Part shown: in pieces, positions 52,925-63,479 of the stretch | How the letters are laid out: each line of letters starts with the position of its first letter | Numbering within the stretch: the stretch's first letter is position 1 | Source of the DNA: Heliopora coerulea | Taxonomy: Eukaryota; Cnidaria; Anthozoa; Scleralcyonacea; Helioporidae | Direction of reading: 5' to 3' | DNA: 64,000 nucleotides | Assembly: GCA_030142905.1 (NCBI GenBank) | Contig: JASJOG010000197.1 | Coordinates: 248,001 to 312,000, forward strand | Notes under the pieces: model-generated | Told to the model about the DNA's origin: nothing | Databases searched by the model: none | The model's input: the letters and a program-made list of their open reading frames with translations, nothing else | Translations under genes and position numbers: made by a program

Positions 52925-53560
52925 GAAAGGCTTTTATACGAAAGAACGATAACACAAAAAGACCTGCACAGCCAGTGTAGTCTATCCGTTCATATTCATG
53001 TAGTTACTAGATCAAGTTGTCTGCAATATATTGAACGTTTAAAACACGATGAACACAAATTTAAATGCCAAGAAAGGTGCAAAGGCTTGTTTATGAAAGA
53101 ACTATAACGCAAAAAGACTTGCAGCCAATGCAGTCTGTCCATTCATATTCCCGTAGTTAGTAGTTCAAGTTGTTTGAAATATGTTGAACGTTTAAAACAA
53201 GATGAGCACAAGTTTGAATGCCAAGAACGTAGCAGCTACTGCAGGCTGTCCATTCATGTTCATGTAGTTACTAGATCAAGTTGTTTGAAATATATTGAAC
53301 GTTTAAAACTCGATGTGAGCACAAGTTTGAATGCCAAGAACGTTGCAGCTACTGCAGTCTGTCCGTTCATATTCCTGTAGTTACTAGATCAAGTTGTTTG
53401 AAATATATTGAACGTTTAAAACTCGATGTGAGCATAAGTTTGAATGCCAAGAACGTAGCAGCTACTGCAGTCTGTCCATTCATGTTCATGTAGTTACTAG
53501 ATCAAGTTGTTTGAAATATATTGAACGTTTAAAATTCGATGTGTGCATTCGTGATTTTGA
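52925..53560 (+). repeat. Tandem repeat, 112-113 bp unit
   Basis: GAACGTTTAAAA recurs at 53033, 53186, 53297, 53410 and 53523, giving periods of 153, 111, 113 and 113. The first unit is a longer variant. Units contain TCTGTCCATTCAT, TAGTTACTAGATCAAGTTGT and GAATGCCAAGAACG. Early units stay open in one frame with Cys/His (CSLSVHIHVVTRSSCL, FKCQERCKG), but later units break it. Confidence 0.8.
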
Positions 53561-54439
53561 GGACAGGTTTTGAAGCATTTCGGAAATCGTCACAAAATTT
53601 GTTTTGTCGAGAACTGGCCACGCTGTGGACGATGAGGATTACTAGCCTGGATGTTTGTGCAGGTGATGTATGCTGCTATGGCGTGAGAAAGCCACCGTCC
53701 GGTTGAAGAATGAGGAAATTTCAAATATGGCGTTTGGGTGTTAACCCAGCCAAAGAAAAGTAGACAGCTCCTTCAACAAAAATACCGAGAAAACAAAAAA
53801 CTTTTCTCCTTAAAACGACGATTCCTTTTAATCTTTCTTTTTCATCTGAAAAGTACGACAAGGTCGTTTCAGAAAGCAGCTAGAATGCGAATTTCTCATT
53901 CGTTATATATTTTTGACATTCCCATTGCGAGTTCTCATCAGAAGTTTTTAAAACATTTGCGACGGCGCCACCATTTCAACTCGAGTTTTTAACGAAGCCA
54001 CACATTTTCCATTCTGCCGACTTAACTGTCTGTCCGCCCCGACTGAGTTCTTATCCAAAAATAGATGAAAAATTCAGAAAAGTGGCTAGAGGAATGTCAC
54101 AGTTTTTGTATTTGTTTACGACCTTTTCGCGCCACAAACGCGAGTTCTGGTGGCCACAACTAAGAAAAAAGCCATCCTTGATACTGAACTCGTCAGTATA
54201 ACAGATGGTTAATTCATTTCAAAAAAATTTGATAGAGGCTAAGACGAATAAGAAGACGCAAACATCAGTGTTTGGTTGTTTAAATGATCTTATTCAAAAT
54301 CAACTCAACACGTCGTTTTACATCTGGTAAAGAGATCGTAAGATCAATGTGAACCCACAGATGTTCTCGCGATTGTTTGTCAGCATTGCTTACAAGTTCG
54401 TTTGGAGTAAGACATACAAACCTCGTAGCTAGTCCACGA
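53561..54439. other. No gene recognised
   Basis: No supported feature; ends at a LINE fragment. Confidence 0.4.
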
Positions 54440-55425
54440 GGCTGGGTTTTTGCATTCTAAAAATTTTGTCGTAGCCCAATGATTTACTGGTTTTCATATG
54501 ATTGATTTCTTTCCTGACTTTATCTCGGGAAATCGTTTGGAAGATAAAATTATCCAATATAGGCGCCACGAAAGCCAGTGGATCAACACCATTTGGTATG
54601 ATTTCATCGGCCAACTTTGGGCCTATACACGAGAAGAAACAATTGAATTCGTTTGCAAATGTTATCGTTGCCTGTAATTTTCTCCGCATCAACAACCAAT
54701 TCATTAATTATGGTAGTTTTGGATGTTTTGTTCAACAGTTCATTTATCACTTTCCAATTTTCTTTATGGTCCTTACATGTATTCAACTTATTCTTATAGT
54801 AATTAGTTTTTGTTTCTTTAATTATTTTGTTCAAATGGTTCCTACACTGTTTGTAGGCATTAAAATGATACGTTGAGTTAGTTGTGACCGCTTTCTTTTT
54901 GAAAAAATCCCTGCGATGGCTAAGGTTCTTGATTTCCCTTGTTATCCAAGGATTATAAACGCTTCTAACTTTCCTTTGTCTTAACGGTGCATGCTTGTCG
55001 GCCATGGAAAGAAATATAGCTTTCACTGCACTCCAAGCGTCATTTGGGTCATTAAATCGGCGAAGATTGCAGTTATTAAAGGCTCGTTTTTGATCGTTTT
55101 CAAAGACTTCCCTGCTGAAATTTTTGAATTGCCTTGTTTCGATAAATTTTGGTTTATCTCTCTGTCCACTAATTTTGCGGCACATGTATACCAAGCTATG
55201 GTCGCTAATTCCCAAATGTATGACTCCAGAAGCAGTAGCAGTTCTATTTCCCATCTGAGTAATAATAACATCTATTAACGTTTTTGTATTAGCTGTTATA
55301 TGAGTAGGCTATTTGATGTGTTGCTTTAACTGATAAATATGCATCAATTCAACTAGTTTCTTAGTGTTTGGTCCAGCTGTATTTGCCTACAGATCACAGT
55401 TTAAATCACCTAGGATGATCAAATC
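54440..55425 (-). pseudogene. LINE ORF2 fragment, same family as 1-1188
   Basis: Antisense LINE piece beginning in the endonuclease at ILGDLNCDL (about 55410), then ISDHSLVYM, the linker (NPWITREIKNLSHRRDFFKK, KENWKVINELLNK) and the RT opening (FFSCIGPKLADEIIPNG, SKSLGYDKI). Truncated on both sides. It is nearly identical to 1-660 over shared sequence and has a stop at the same place after GDLNCDL. The left end at about 54440 falls in the RT, so there is no catalytic core. Confidence 0.75.
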
Positions 55426-56340
55426 TTCAAATCAACTCAAGGATGATTTAAGTTGAGGCAATCTGACCAAGTGTTACCATACGCGTTATATATTAATGCT
55501 TGGTAAAACTTATGTAAAACTAGAGTGCTATGTAAGATGATCGATACGACACGTGAAAAGCCATAAGTCTGAGGAGCTGCCAAAACTGAGAGGAGAATAT
55601 ATAAACGTTTCGAGCATGAGTTTCAATGACTCTGGCCTTTCTGCTCCGCATGTTATTGATGTTCTTGTCAGATTTGAAAGTTTTGTGTATATAACATGCT
55701 TGCTTAGTTTTTATTTCAATTGGCGTTTCACTTCGACCGAATCGTCAGCGTTTTCTAATCGTAGTATTTGGTAGTTGCACGAAGCCGTGCACGAAGTCAT
55801 GCATGTTGACGTATCTCTTGAACAGCGTGAATCCGTTTTGCTAGTGAGTACGTAGAGTTAATTGATCTGACCATGCCTTTGAAATAAAGACGAAATATCA
55901 TAATTTGACTACGTTACTCCGTTTTCAATGCAAATCTTGTGAGTGGACGACTGTAATTTTTGGTGCAGCTATTGCGTAAGAGGCGTAAAACTGATTTTAA
56001 TTTAATTGTTTGCAATTTCCGTTAAGTTCGCGTAATTGATTGGCCTTCGTTCAGGAGGCAAGTGCGTGTAGAAAGGTTGTACGCGTGTTGAGAATCAGAG
56101 AATTTATTGGCAAATAATTGTTTTTGCTGAACATTTTCCACCTTTCTCTTAGTTTCATTAAAACGAGGTAAGCGCTGCTGTTTAGGAGTTCTTATGCAAT
56201 TTATCGCTAAGGGTCACGTGCGTAACCAGCGTGGCCAAAGTAAGACTTAATTCCCAATTTCAAAAGACTCTAGACAAGGACTACAGTTATTTCGACATTT
56301 ACAATTAGGGTCACGGTTAATATTATCCTAGTTTAACTCT
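55426..56340. other. No gene recognised
   Basis: No supported feature. 55598-55612 holds AAACGTTTCGAGC, reminiscent of one end of the hammerhead-like motif. Confidence 0.4.
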
Positions 56341-56350
56341 AGGGCAAAGT

Positions 56351-56383
56351 TTAGGGTTAGGGTTAGGGTTGGATTAGGGTTAG
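56351..56383 (+). repeat. Short interstitial telomere-type repeat
   Basis: Three TTAGGG units, a GGA interruption, then another TTAGGGTTAG. Matches the metazoan telomere motif but is far too short to be a telomere. Confidence 0.7.
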
Positions 56384-56674
56384 TAGAGGGGTCCCCAAAA
56401 GGGTTTAAGGAATTACGTAGCCGAGTTTTATCCGATTTTGATGAAACTTGGTTAAGGTGCCCATGTGAGTGGCTACCTCTTATTTAAATTTCAAGAGGAT
56501 CCGTTAAATACTTCAGCCGGGGGGATTGAAAACATGTGGGGTCGGTTTTTGATTTTGTGCATTTAGCGCTTTTGCGTTTTACTCCTCGACTATTTAACAT
56601 TTTTGAGTTCTGATTGCTGTATTAGATATACAGATAAATTTGATGCATTTTTATATAACATTGTTGTCAGAAAA

Positions 56675-56705
<31 letters not shown>

Positions 56706-56910
56706 TAAATTTATATTACAACGGTAACCCTTCAGCGATAAGATGCTGGTCTTCAAGGGGCCGTTACTCTAAATACAGTGACATCTATACCTAATTATTT
56801 ACACTCTTGTACTAATAACACTATGTATACTTAAAAAATATAAAAATACTACAAACGTTCAATTTTTACCTTGAAAACATTCAAATATTTAGTGGTATTA
56901 GATATTTGAG

Positions 56911-57605
56911 TTAACTTAAAGAGAGATTTGTCTCTAAATTATTATAATGATTCCTAAGTAAAGTTTTTAATGAGTTGACGGAGAGTTGGTCATACCCGTC
57001 TAGAATTACAATTGGGAGATCATTCCAAGATATAGCTCCACGATATGAGAAACTTTTTCGTAGGTAATTCGTTTTTGGCTTTTTTAAATGAAGTTTCCTA
57101 TTGTTACTTCGCAATTGATGTGAATCATTATGACAAGTGATAAACAAGTCTGATAAGTAACCGGGAGTTATGCCTCGAAACGCTTTGAATGTCAAAATAT
57201 TCTCCGGTTTTTTAAGAATATTTTTTATCGGTTCCCATTGCAGCTTATTAAAAATCGCTGTTGATCTTATTTCGTAATTAGAACCCGTTATCACTCGAGC
57301 GGCTTGATTTTGTAATTTATATAGTTTTTCAACGTGTGCGCAATTGCCATCACTCCATACATTCGAGCAATAGGTAAAGTGGGGTAGAACGAGTGAATTG
57401 AACATATTTAAGAGTGCTTCGTGAGTTACAAATTGTTTTGCTCTTCTTAACAGCGCAATAGCTTTCGAAATTTTTTTGCATTGAGCATCATTGTGTTCAT
57501 TCCACTTTAGATTTTTATCAATAATAACTCCTAAAACTTTCTTATTTGGCACCTGTTGTATTGTATGGTTGCCAAGAATTATATTTGGATTACCGGAAAA
57601 TTGGT
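56911..57605 (-). pseudogene. LINE ORF2 C-terminal region
   Basis: Continues the RT after a single frameshift near 57603: LNQFSGNPNIILGNHTIQQ, KVLGVIIDKNLKWNEH, NSLVLPHFTYCSNVW, YKLQNQAARVITGSNYE and LRSNNRKLHLKKPKTN. Open to the stop at 56911. One frameshift separates it from the catalytic part. Confidence 0.8.
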
Positions 57606-58505
57606 TTAGTCTCTGGATCCTATCAGCATAAATTCCGTTTTCTCCTCGTTCAGTGTTACCTTACTGGCAGTTAGCCATTTATGTACGTTATCTAGATTAA
57701 TGTTAAGTTTGCTTTCAATGTCTGCGGGCGACTTTCCATGACAAGATAAATTGGTGTCGTCCGCAAACATTGATGCTAGAGTTTTATCAAGACAATTTGG
57801 AAGATCATTAATGTATAAGAGGAAGAGTAACGAACCAAGATTTGATCCCTGAGGAACACTGCATGTAATATCTTTAGGCTCCGACAATGCATTCTGATGT
57901 ATACGTACTTGTTTCCTTCCATGAAGATAGGATTCTAATAGCTTTAAAGCAGTTCCTCTGATTCCGTAGCGTTCTAATTTGGATAAAAGAATTTTGTGGT
58001 CTACAGTGTTGAAAGCTTTTTTGAGATCTAGAAATAGAATGCCATTTACTAGACCATTGTCCATATTTATAAGGCATTGATTTGCAAATTGTAGTAATGA
58101 TGTTTCAGTTGAGTGAAAGGGACGAAATCCTGACTGTTGATTTGAGATAACTTTATTTTCATTAAGAAAGTGAAATACTTGATCATAAACAAGTTTCTCA
58201 AGAATTTTTGCTACCGCAGATATCACCGAAATAGGTCTATAATTTCCGCAGTCAGTTTTTTCTCCTGACTTATAAATAGGAGTAATTTTAGCAAGTTTCA
58301 TCTCATCTGGGAAAATGCCCGTATTCAAAATAAGGTTAAAAACGACAAGTAGGGATTCATGTATAGAATTCCCTGCTGCCCGAAGTAATTTACTGGAGAT
58401 CTTATCTAGACCTGATGCTTTACCTGCTTTCATCTCCTTTAACGCATACATCAAATCTGAATTGGTAATATTTTTGAATTTGAAGACGTTAGTTCCAGGA
58501 GTCAC
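57606..58505 (-). pseudogene. LINE ORF2 reverse transcriptase core
   Basis: 299 codons open: MKAGKASGLDKISSKLL, ITPIYKSGEKTDCGNYRPIS, QQSGFRPFHSTETSLLQ, NGILFLDLKKAFNTVDHK (motif A), CSVPQGSNLGSLLFLLYIND (motif B), SMFADDTNLSC (motif C intact) and LTASKVTLNEEKTEFM. Catalytic aspartates are present, so this copy died recently through frameshifts at both ends of this segment (about 57603 and 58510-58560). Confidence 0.85.
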
Positions 58506-58558
58506 ATAATACAGGGGGTCACGGTCAGTTTTGGGAATATTTTCGGCAAGTTATGGTC

Positions 58559-59085
58559 CTAATTTAAAAAGAAGTTATTAAATTCATTGGCAATATTTTC
58601 ATCTTCAGTCACCGTATTGTCATGAGTTATTATCTCATTTATTGTAGTGGTCTTTGACTCCTTATTAAGTAACTCATTTATGATCTTCCAGCTATCCTTG
58701 GTGTTTGTGCTGTTTTGAAGTTTGATTCTAAAGTATTTTGTTTTGACATCTTTAATGAGACGGTTAACTTGATTTCTGCATTTCTTATATGCTTGATGAT
58801 ATGCGGGTGAATTGAGACTCACAGCTTTCTTTTTCAGATAATCCCTGCGGTAGCTCAAGTTCTTTATTTCATTAGTAAGCCACGGTTTATGTTAACTTTT
58901 TACTTTTCTTACTCGCAGAGGGGCATGGTGATCAGCGATGTGGAGAAAAATCTCTTTCCACTCATGCTACGCTATATTGGGATCAGTGTGATGACCGAAA
59001 TTGCTAAAAGCTTCTCGAAGATAATTTTGAAATTCAATAGTGTTAAAATGCTTGAATTGTCTTGTCTCAATTTGTCCAATATTCT
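58559..59085 (-). pseudogene. LINE ORF2 linker
   Basis: Reads KPWLTNEIKNLSYRRDYLKK and DSWKIINELLNKESKTTT, parallel to the linker in the fragments at 1 and 54440. The endonuclease is missing because of 5' truncation. A frame break near 58890 is present. Confidence 0.75.
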
Positions 59086-59089
59086 TGGA

Positions 59090-59960
59090 TCATAGCCAAA
59101 ATTAAGGTCAAATTTCGACGTAAATATCTCACTAGCAAGTGGAGATATCTTAAATTTGATTGGAAAGTACTGAAAGAGCGTCTCCATATCTACTTTTTCA
59201 TAATTGATCATTGTCAGAAAATACTGCTCCTTACGGAAGGAAAACGAGGCTTTTTTTCTACTAGTGAGTTTTTTTGGCTCTATTTCCACCGGAATTTATT
59301 GGGCAAGGTCAAGGTCAAATTGCTGATGTACATCTTAGCGAGGGGGAGATTTTTGATTATAATATTTGTCACAAAATGTTTTTAGTTTTTACACCAGATA
59401 GTATCAACCACTAATAAGATGCAAATATCCTATATTTTACCCTAAAAGTTTTGCATAAGTGAGCGAATGTTTTTAGGGCTTTTTGCTGGATGCGGCTCCA
59501 GATTCATTAGATATTGCATCTAGGAAGTCATCCAGAAAAAAAGAAAGTTTGGGTTTGCTCTACATAGTATAAGACAACCCTAATTTTTGCTAATATCCCA
59601 TATTTCATCCTAAATGTTTTGTATAAATAATTGAATGTTTTTAGGGTATTTTGCTGGATTCCTTTCTAGATTCTTTTTCCTATCCTGTATACATATAACC
59701 AGTTTTGTGAATTAGGTTAGTGTTCTTTTTTAGGTTTTGTTCAGTTCTTATAGACATGGAATTTATAATTAGGTCAAGGTCATTCAAGGTCACGAAAAAA
59801 AAATATGTATATGTAAAATTTCAATATCAAATATTTACAAGTTATTTACATTATTTACAAGTTGCTTTTGTTGTTTATTGATGTTCTTATTTACAAAGTT
59901 CACATGGCATTTAATATGGCCTCCGCCCGACCATTTTTTGTTAATGTTTTATGTCGCTCC
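59090..59960. other. No gene; diverged direct repeat
   Basis: Two roughly 100-base segments (starting AATATCCTATATTTTACC at 59423 and AATATCCCATATTTCATCC at 59592) are about 80% alike with a 169-base offset. Both include GAATGTTTTTAGGG and TTTTGCTGGAT. AAGGTCAAGGTC motifs flank at 59311 and 59775. Confidence 0.5.
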
Positions 59961-59965
59961 TTTAA

Positions 59966-60703
59966 TTAGGTTCTTGTCGCGACATTCGGGTAAGTTCTGT
60001 TAAAACGTTCAACTTCACGCCAGGGTATTCTTCCTGATCTACTGTTACGCAGATCAACGGCTAGCCGCACAATCATCCTGTCCATTTGAGCATTGAAGGT
60101 ATGGCGTCTTCTTTCCGGGCCGTCGCCTGGTGGTGGAATTTGAGGGACTGGGGCTACTACTCGCCTTTTCCACCATGCGCATGGCGACGAGTAGTGGCTA
60201 TGGGGAGTTTTATGCACAGAATATCCTAGCAACGATTTTAAATCCCCCATAACCATTGTCATGGCCTGAGTGATTGAAACCGTGCTGCGATATCCATGCA
60301 TGGCCCCCAACGTTGTCAGACGTGCAACGGCCTTGTCATAAAAGCCGTCGAGGGATGGGATGAAGTCTGTAACGGATATTCGGTGGATTGTGAGACGTGA
60401 GGGCAATATGTACGTGTTTACCTGGAAGACTTCGTTCTCCATATACAAATCAACAGCACCGTCTACAGTGCGAGCTGCTACTAATGTTCCTATCCTGTAG
60501 CCCCCAAGGTGTTCTTTGTTCTCCACCAGCATTTGTTTCATCTGGCGCCATGACTCGAGGAAGCTAGCCACCTGCATTGTACTTGGTGTCGGCACCCTGA
60601 CCATTTTTTGTGACAGACCTCCAAAGACGTGATAAATTAAATTATACCACTTGATTTCCTTCAGTGGTCCATCACCAAATGCAAACGTGAAAGTGCTACC
60701 CAT
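59966..60703 (-). CDS. Unrecognised 245-codon ORF
   Basis: Intact frame from ATG 60703 (MGSTFTFAFGDGPLKEIKW) to TAG 59966, noticeably richer in GC than the flanks. I do not recognise the family. Seen in it: an aromatic N-terminus (KWYNLIYHVFGGLSQKM), a mixed strand/helix middle with many Val/Thr/Met (LPSRLTIHRISVTDFIPSL, SITQAMTMVMGDLKSLLG), a Pro-rich basic hinge (WWKRRVVAPVPQIPPPGDG) and a basic C-terminal helix-turn-helix-like end (GRIPWREVERFNRTYPN). No signal peptide or membrane helix. No RT, transposase or protease motif. It may be one exon or one ORF of an unknown mobile element or virus-derived insert. The satellite upstream starts only about 30 bases before its ATG. Confidence 0.5.
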   Translation of the reverse strand: MGSTFTFAFGDGPLKEIKWYNLIYHVFGGLSQKMVRVPTPSTMQVASFLESWRQMKQMLVENKEHLGGYRIGTLVAARTVDGAVDLYMENEVFQVNTYILPSRLTIHRISVTDFIPSLDGFYDKAVARLTTLGAMHGYRSTVSITQAMTMVMGDLKSLLGYSVHKTPHSHYSSPCAWWKRRVVAPVPQIPPPGDGPERRRHTFNAQMDRMIVRLAVDLRNSRSGRIPWREVERFNRTYPNVATRT

Positions 60704-60734
60704 GCTGTCCTAGGGCGATGGCCGCATGTCCAAA

Positions 60735-61375
60735 GGTAACAACCATGGTTTTTGGGTAGTTTTCGACGATTTTCAAGGTATGCCAAAAAGGTGTAAAGAT
60801 GGTAGATTGGGGGAAATGAGTTAATTTTGGACTGATTTGAGCGATTTTAGGCCTAGTCTTCAATGAGTTTTCGAGATCGAAATATTTGGTCAAAAAGTAA
60901 AGGGGTTAACCCATAGTTTTTGCCGATTTTTCGACTATTTTCAAAGTATACTAAAAAGGTGAAAAGATGGTGGGGATCTGCACGATTTTAGGCCTACTTT
61001 CGATGAGTTCTCGAGGTGAAAAAATTTGACCAAAAAGTAAAGGGTTAACCCATGGTTTTAGGCGATTTTTCCACCATTTTGAAAGTATCCCAACAAGATT
61101 AATAGATGGTAGATTAGCGTAAATCAGTTAATTTTGGACGTATTTGACGGACTTTAGGCCTAGTTTCAATGACTTCTCGAGGTCGAAAAATTTGACCAAA
61201 AAGTTAAGAGGTTATAACCCATGGTTTTCGGCTATTTTTCGACCAATTTTTGAAGTATTTCAACAAGGTCAACAGATGGTTGATTAGTGCAAATGAGTTA
61301 ATTTCTGACCTATTTGAGTGATTTTAAGCCTTGTTTTCAATGAATTCTCAAGGTCGAAAAATTTCTTTTTTCTTA
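60735..61375. repeat. Satellite, about 168-bp unit, four copies
   Basis: CCATGGTTT-type anchors at 60743, 60911, 61050 and 61219 give spacings of 168, 139 and 169; the third unit has a deletion. Each unit contains GATTTTAGGCCTA, TCGAGGTCGAAAAATTTGA and CAAAAAGTAAAGG. It abuts the 5' side of the unknown ORF. Confidence 0.8.
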
Positions 61376-62035
61376 CTTTAGGATACGGACACACTTACTC
61401 AAGAAGATAGATCAAACAGAAAAAAATCTTCTTCAGATAATAATAATGATGATCAAAGTAGGAGATAGCAAATTAGACTTTCAGTAAGTAACATGGACAT
61501 ATTGTGTAGAATATGAAAATTACAATTTTATTTTAATATTTAGTTCTTACAGTACACTTCAGTTTCAAAAGCAGAGAGGAATTAATTGTAACAACAGCAA
61601 CACGGACATGAAATTAGAAATACACAACGCTGAGTGGAATTATTTTTATTGCTAAAATATTGGTTAACCTTTTGACGCCCAAATGTTTTTCTTGGCTTAA
61701 TGAAATGGCCAGATGTCTGGCACAATACGATTCTTGTAAACCGCTTAGCAATGCATTTAAATTCGGAAGATTTTGCTGAAAGAAAGTTACTTTCTAAACT
61801 CTGTCATCAGTTGAATTGGTAAAAGCTTTTCAATTTCCAGGATTTCAAAGCAAACACAACTGTGAACTTTGTGAACTCTGATGATGGAAGACTTGTTCTA
61901 AAAAGTCTGGCGAGTTAATACTGAAATAGGAAATTTATCAAACCTATGGAACATTGAAAGTGTAGAAATTTTTCGACTTTGGCTATTGGTATTTCTGTTT
62001 TTATGATCAATTTCACATTATGTGATAAAGGCCCA
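61376..62035. other. No gene recognised
   Basis: AT-rich; no supported feature. Confidence 0.4.
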
Positions 62036-62545
62036 GTGCTGTAACAGTTCATTTGTAACTAGTTACTGCTACAAGACCAAAAATGTAACTAGTTATCGGT
62101 ACAAGTTACAGTTGGCTAAAGGTAACTCGTTACAATTACAAAGTTACAATGTATTTTTGTGAAAAAGTTACAAGTTACATTTATTGGCTTTAACAAAACG
62201 TCAATCTCGCTTCAGCATGGCAAGCTGAGCATCCAAATGATGCATACCTGATAAATGCTCCAGAAATTAAAATGTAGAACAATGTTACTGGATGTCATTG
62301 CTATTGGCCAGTCACGTACCAGTTAAGTTGTCTAATTGTATATGTTTTCTATTTGATAGGTCATATTTTGGTCACATGCAGAAAGTAGCGAACATTCGAT
62401 TTGCACATTGTAACTTGTATTCGTTTCGTTTTGAAGGTAGTTTTTGCAACTAGTTACCGTTGCTGTTACCTAAAAAAAGTAATGATTACCTTTAAGTAGT
62501 GATTTGTAACAAAGTTATTTACAGCAAACTGTGTTGTGGGCCTGC
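62036..62545. mobile_element. hAT-like non-autonomous element, diverged
   Basis: Left end CAGTGCTGTAACAG and many GTAACTAGTTAC motifs in both orientations throughout resemble hAT elements with subterminal GTTAC repeats. The right end (GCAAACTGTGTTGTGGGCC) is diverged and no target duplication is clear. Confidence 0.45.
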
Positions 62546-62721
62546 TTGATTAAAAGAGAAATGATTGTCATGCCCACGGGGGAATATAACGGAGTGGAAA
62601 TTTATTGTCTTGAAAATAATTTAAGTTTGAAAAAAAATATATAAAATTAAAAAAAAATGAAAAAAAAAGATAAAAGAACGGTTCCCCCAGAATTCCATTT
62701 TAATTTATTCAATAACGGGAA

Positions 62722-63070
62722 TGCCCTTGGGATTTATTACACCAACTGAAAAATGGCATTTTGGCCGATTTTGACTTGGTGTAAGAATTCCCTTGGGAAT
62801 TCACCAATCTTTTGCTTTTTCATCTCAACTCCCTTGCAAATTGGAATTCCCCTGGGATTTATTACACCAACTGAAAAACGCATTTTGGCCAATTTTGACT
62901 TGGTGTATGAGTCTCCTTGGGAATTCACCAATTTTTTTGCTTTTTCAACTTAATTCCCTTGGGAATTGAAATTCCCCTAGGATTTATTACACCAACTTTG
63001 GCCGATTTTGACTTGGTGTAACAATTCCCATAGGAATTAGAATTCTCTCGGGAATTGGAATTGGGGAAAA
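62722..63070. repeat. Satellite, 125-bp unit, about 2.7 copies
   Basis: GGATTTATTACACCAACT starts at about 62730, 62855 and 62980, a constant period of 125. Units contain GGCCGATTTTGACTTGGTGT and CCCTTGGGAATT. The last unit is partial. Confidence 0.85.
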
Positions 63071-63393
63071 ATTATCTCTAAAATAAAGCGCATGACAAAC
63101 TTGCTGGAACAAACGGGAGCATAAGCGGTGAATATTTTTTTTTAATCGAACCAATACTTCTTTCAGTCTACATAATATCAACCTTTTCCATACTTTAAGA
63201 AGTTTTCAAGAAAACCCATTTATATTAAACGCCTCTTTAAAGGCAACGATAAAAGATGTACAAACCAAATTTAAAAAGCGCAGAAATATTCGGCACAAAA
63301 TGCCCCTTACTGCCTTATGATCCTACTTATTAATGCAATTAATACAGTCATATATTATCGTGTGAACCACGTAATATTGTCTTATATCTTTTC

Positions 63394-63470
63394 TTATTGA
63401 CCACTTGTCCACTGTCCTCCGCGTCCCCTACGCTGATTTCCTCGTCCACCAAGGGTTGAATTGCCTCGTC
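63394..63470 (-). CDS. Likely terminal exon with RGG box
   Basis: Follows a strong acceptor (TTCTTCACTTGACTCAG) and reads, in the frame needing one base from the previous exon, RGNSTLGGRGNQRRGRGG then QWTSGQ and TAA at 63394-63396. Arg/Gly-rich C-termini are typical of RNA-binding proteins and arginine-methylation sites. A longer alternative frame (DEAIQPLVDEEISVGDAED) starts at the same acceptor and ends at 63348. The RGG frame is favoured by composition. No upstream exon was identified. Confidence 0.4.
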
Positions 63471-63479
63471 CTGAGTCAA

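Larger units (their letters stand above)
56677..59085 (-). mobile_element. 5'-truncated LINE with AAT tail
   Basis: Minus-strand CR1/L2-like LINE: linker, full reverse transcriptase, C-terminal region, 3' UTR and an (AAT)n tail (seen as ATT repeats at 56677-56706). It is truncated in the linker at about 59085. Related to, but distinct from, the family at 1 and 54440. Confidence 0.8.

Noticed and set aside
53030..53540. CRISPR-like array
   Set aside because: Units are contiguous tandem repeats with no unique spacers, in eukaryotic DNA.
56351..56383. Telomere or chromosome end
   Set aside because: Only about four TTAGGG units with normal sequence on both sides.
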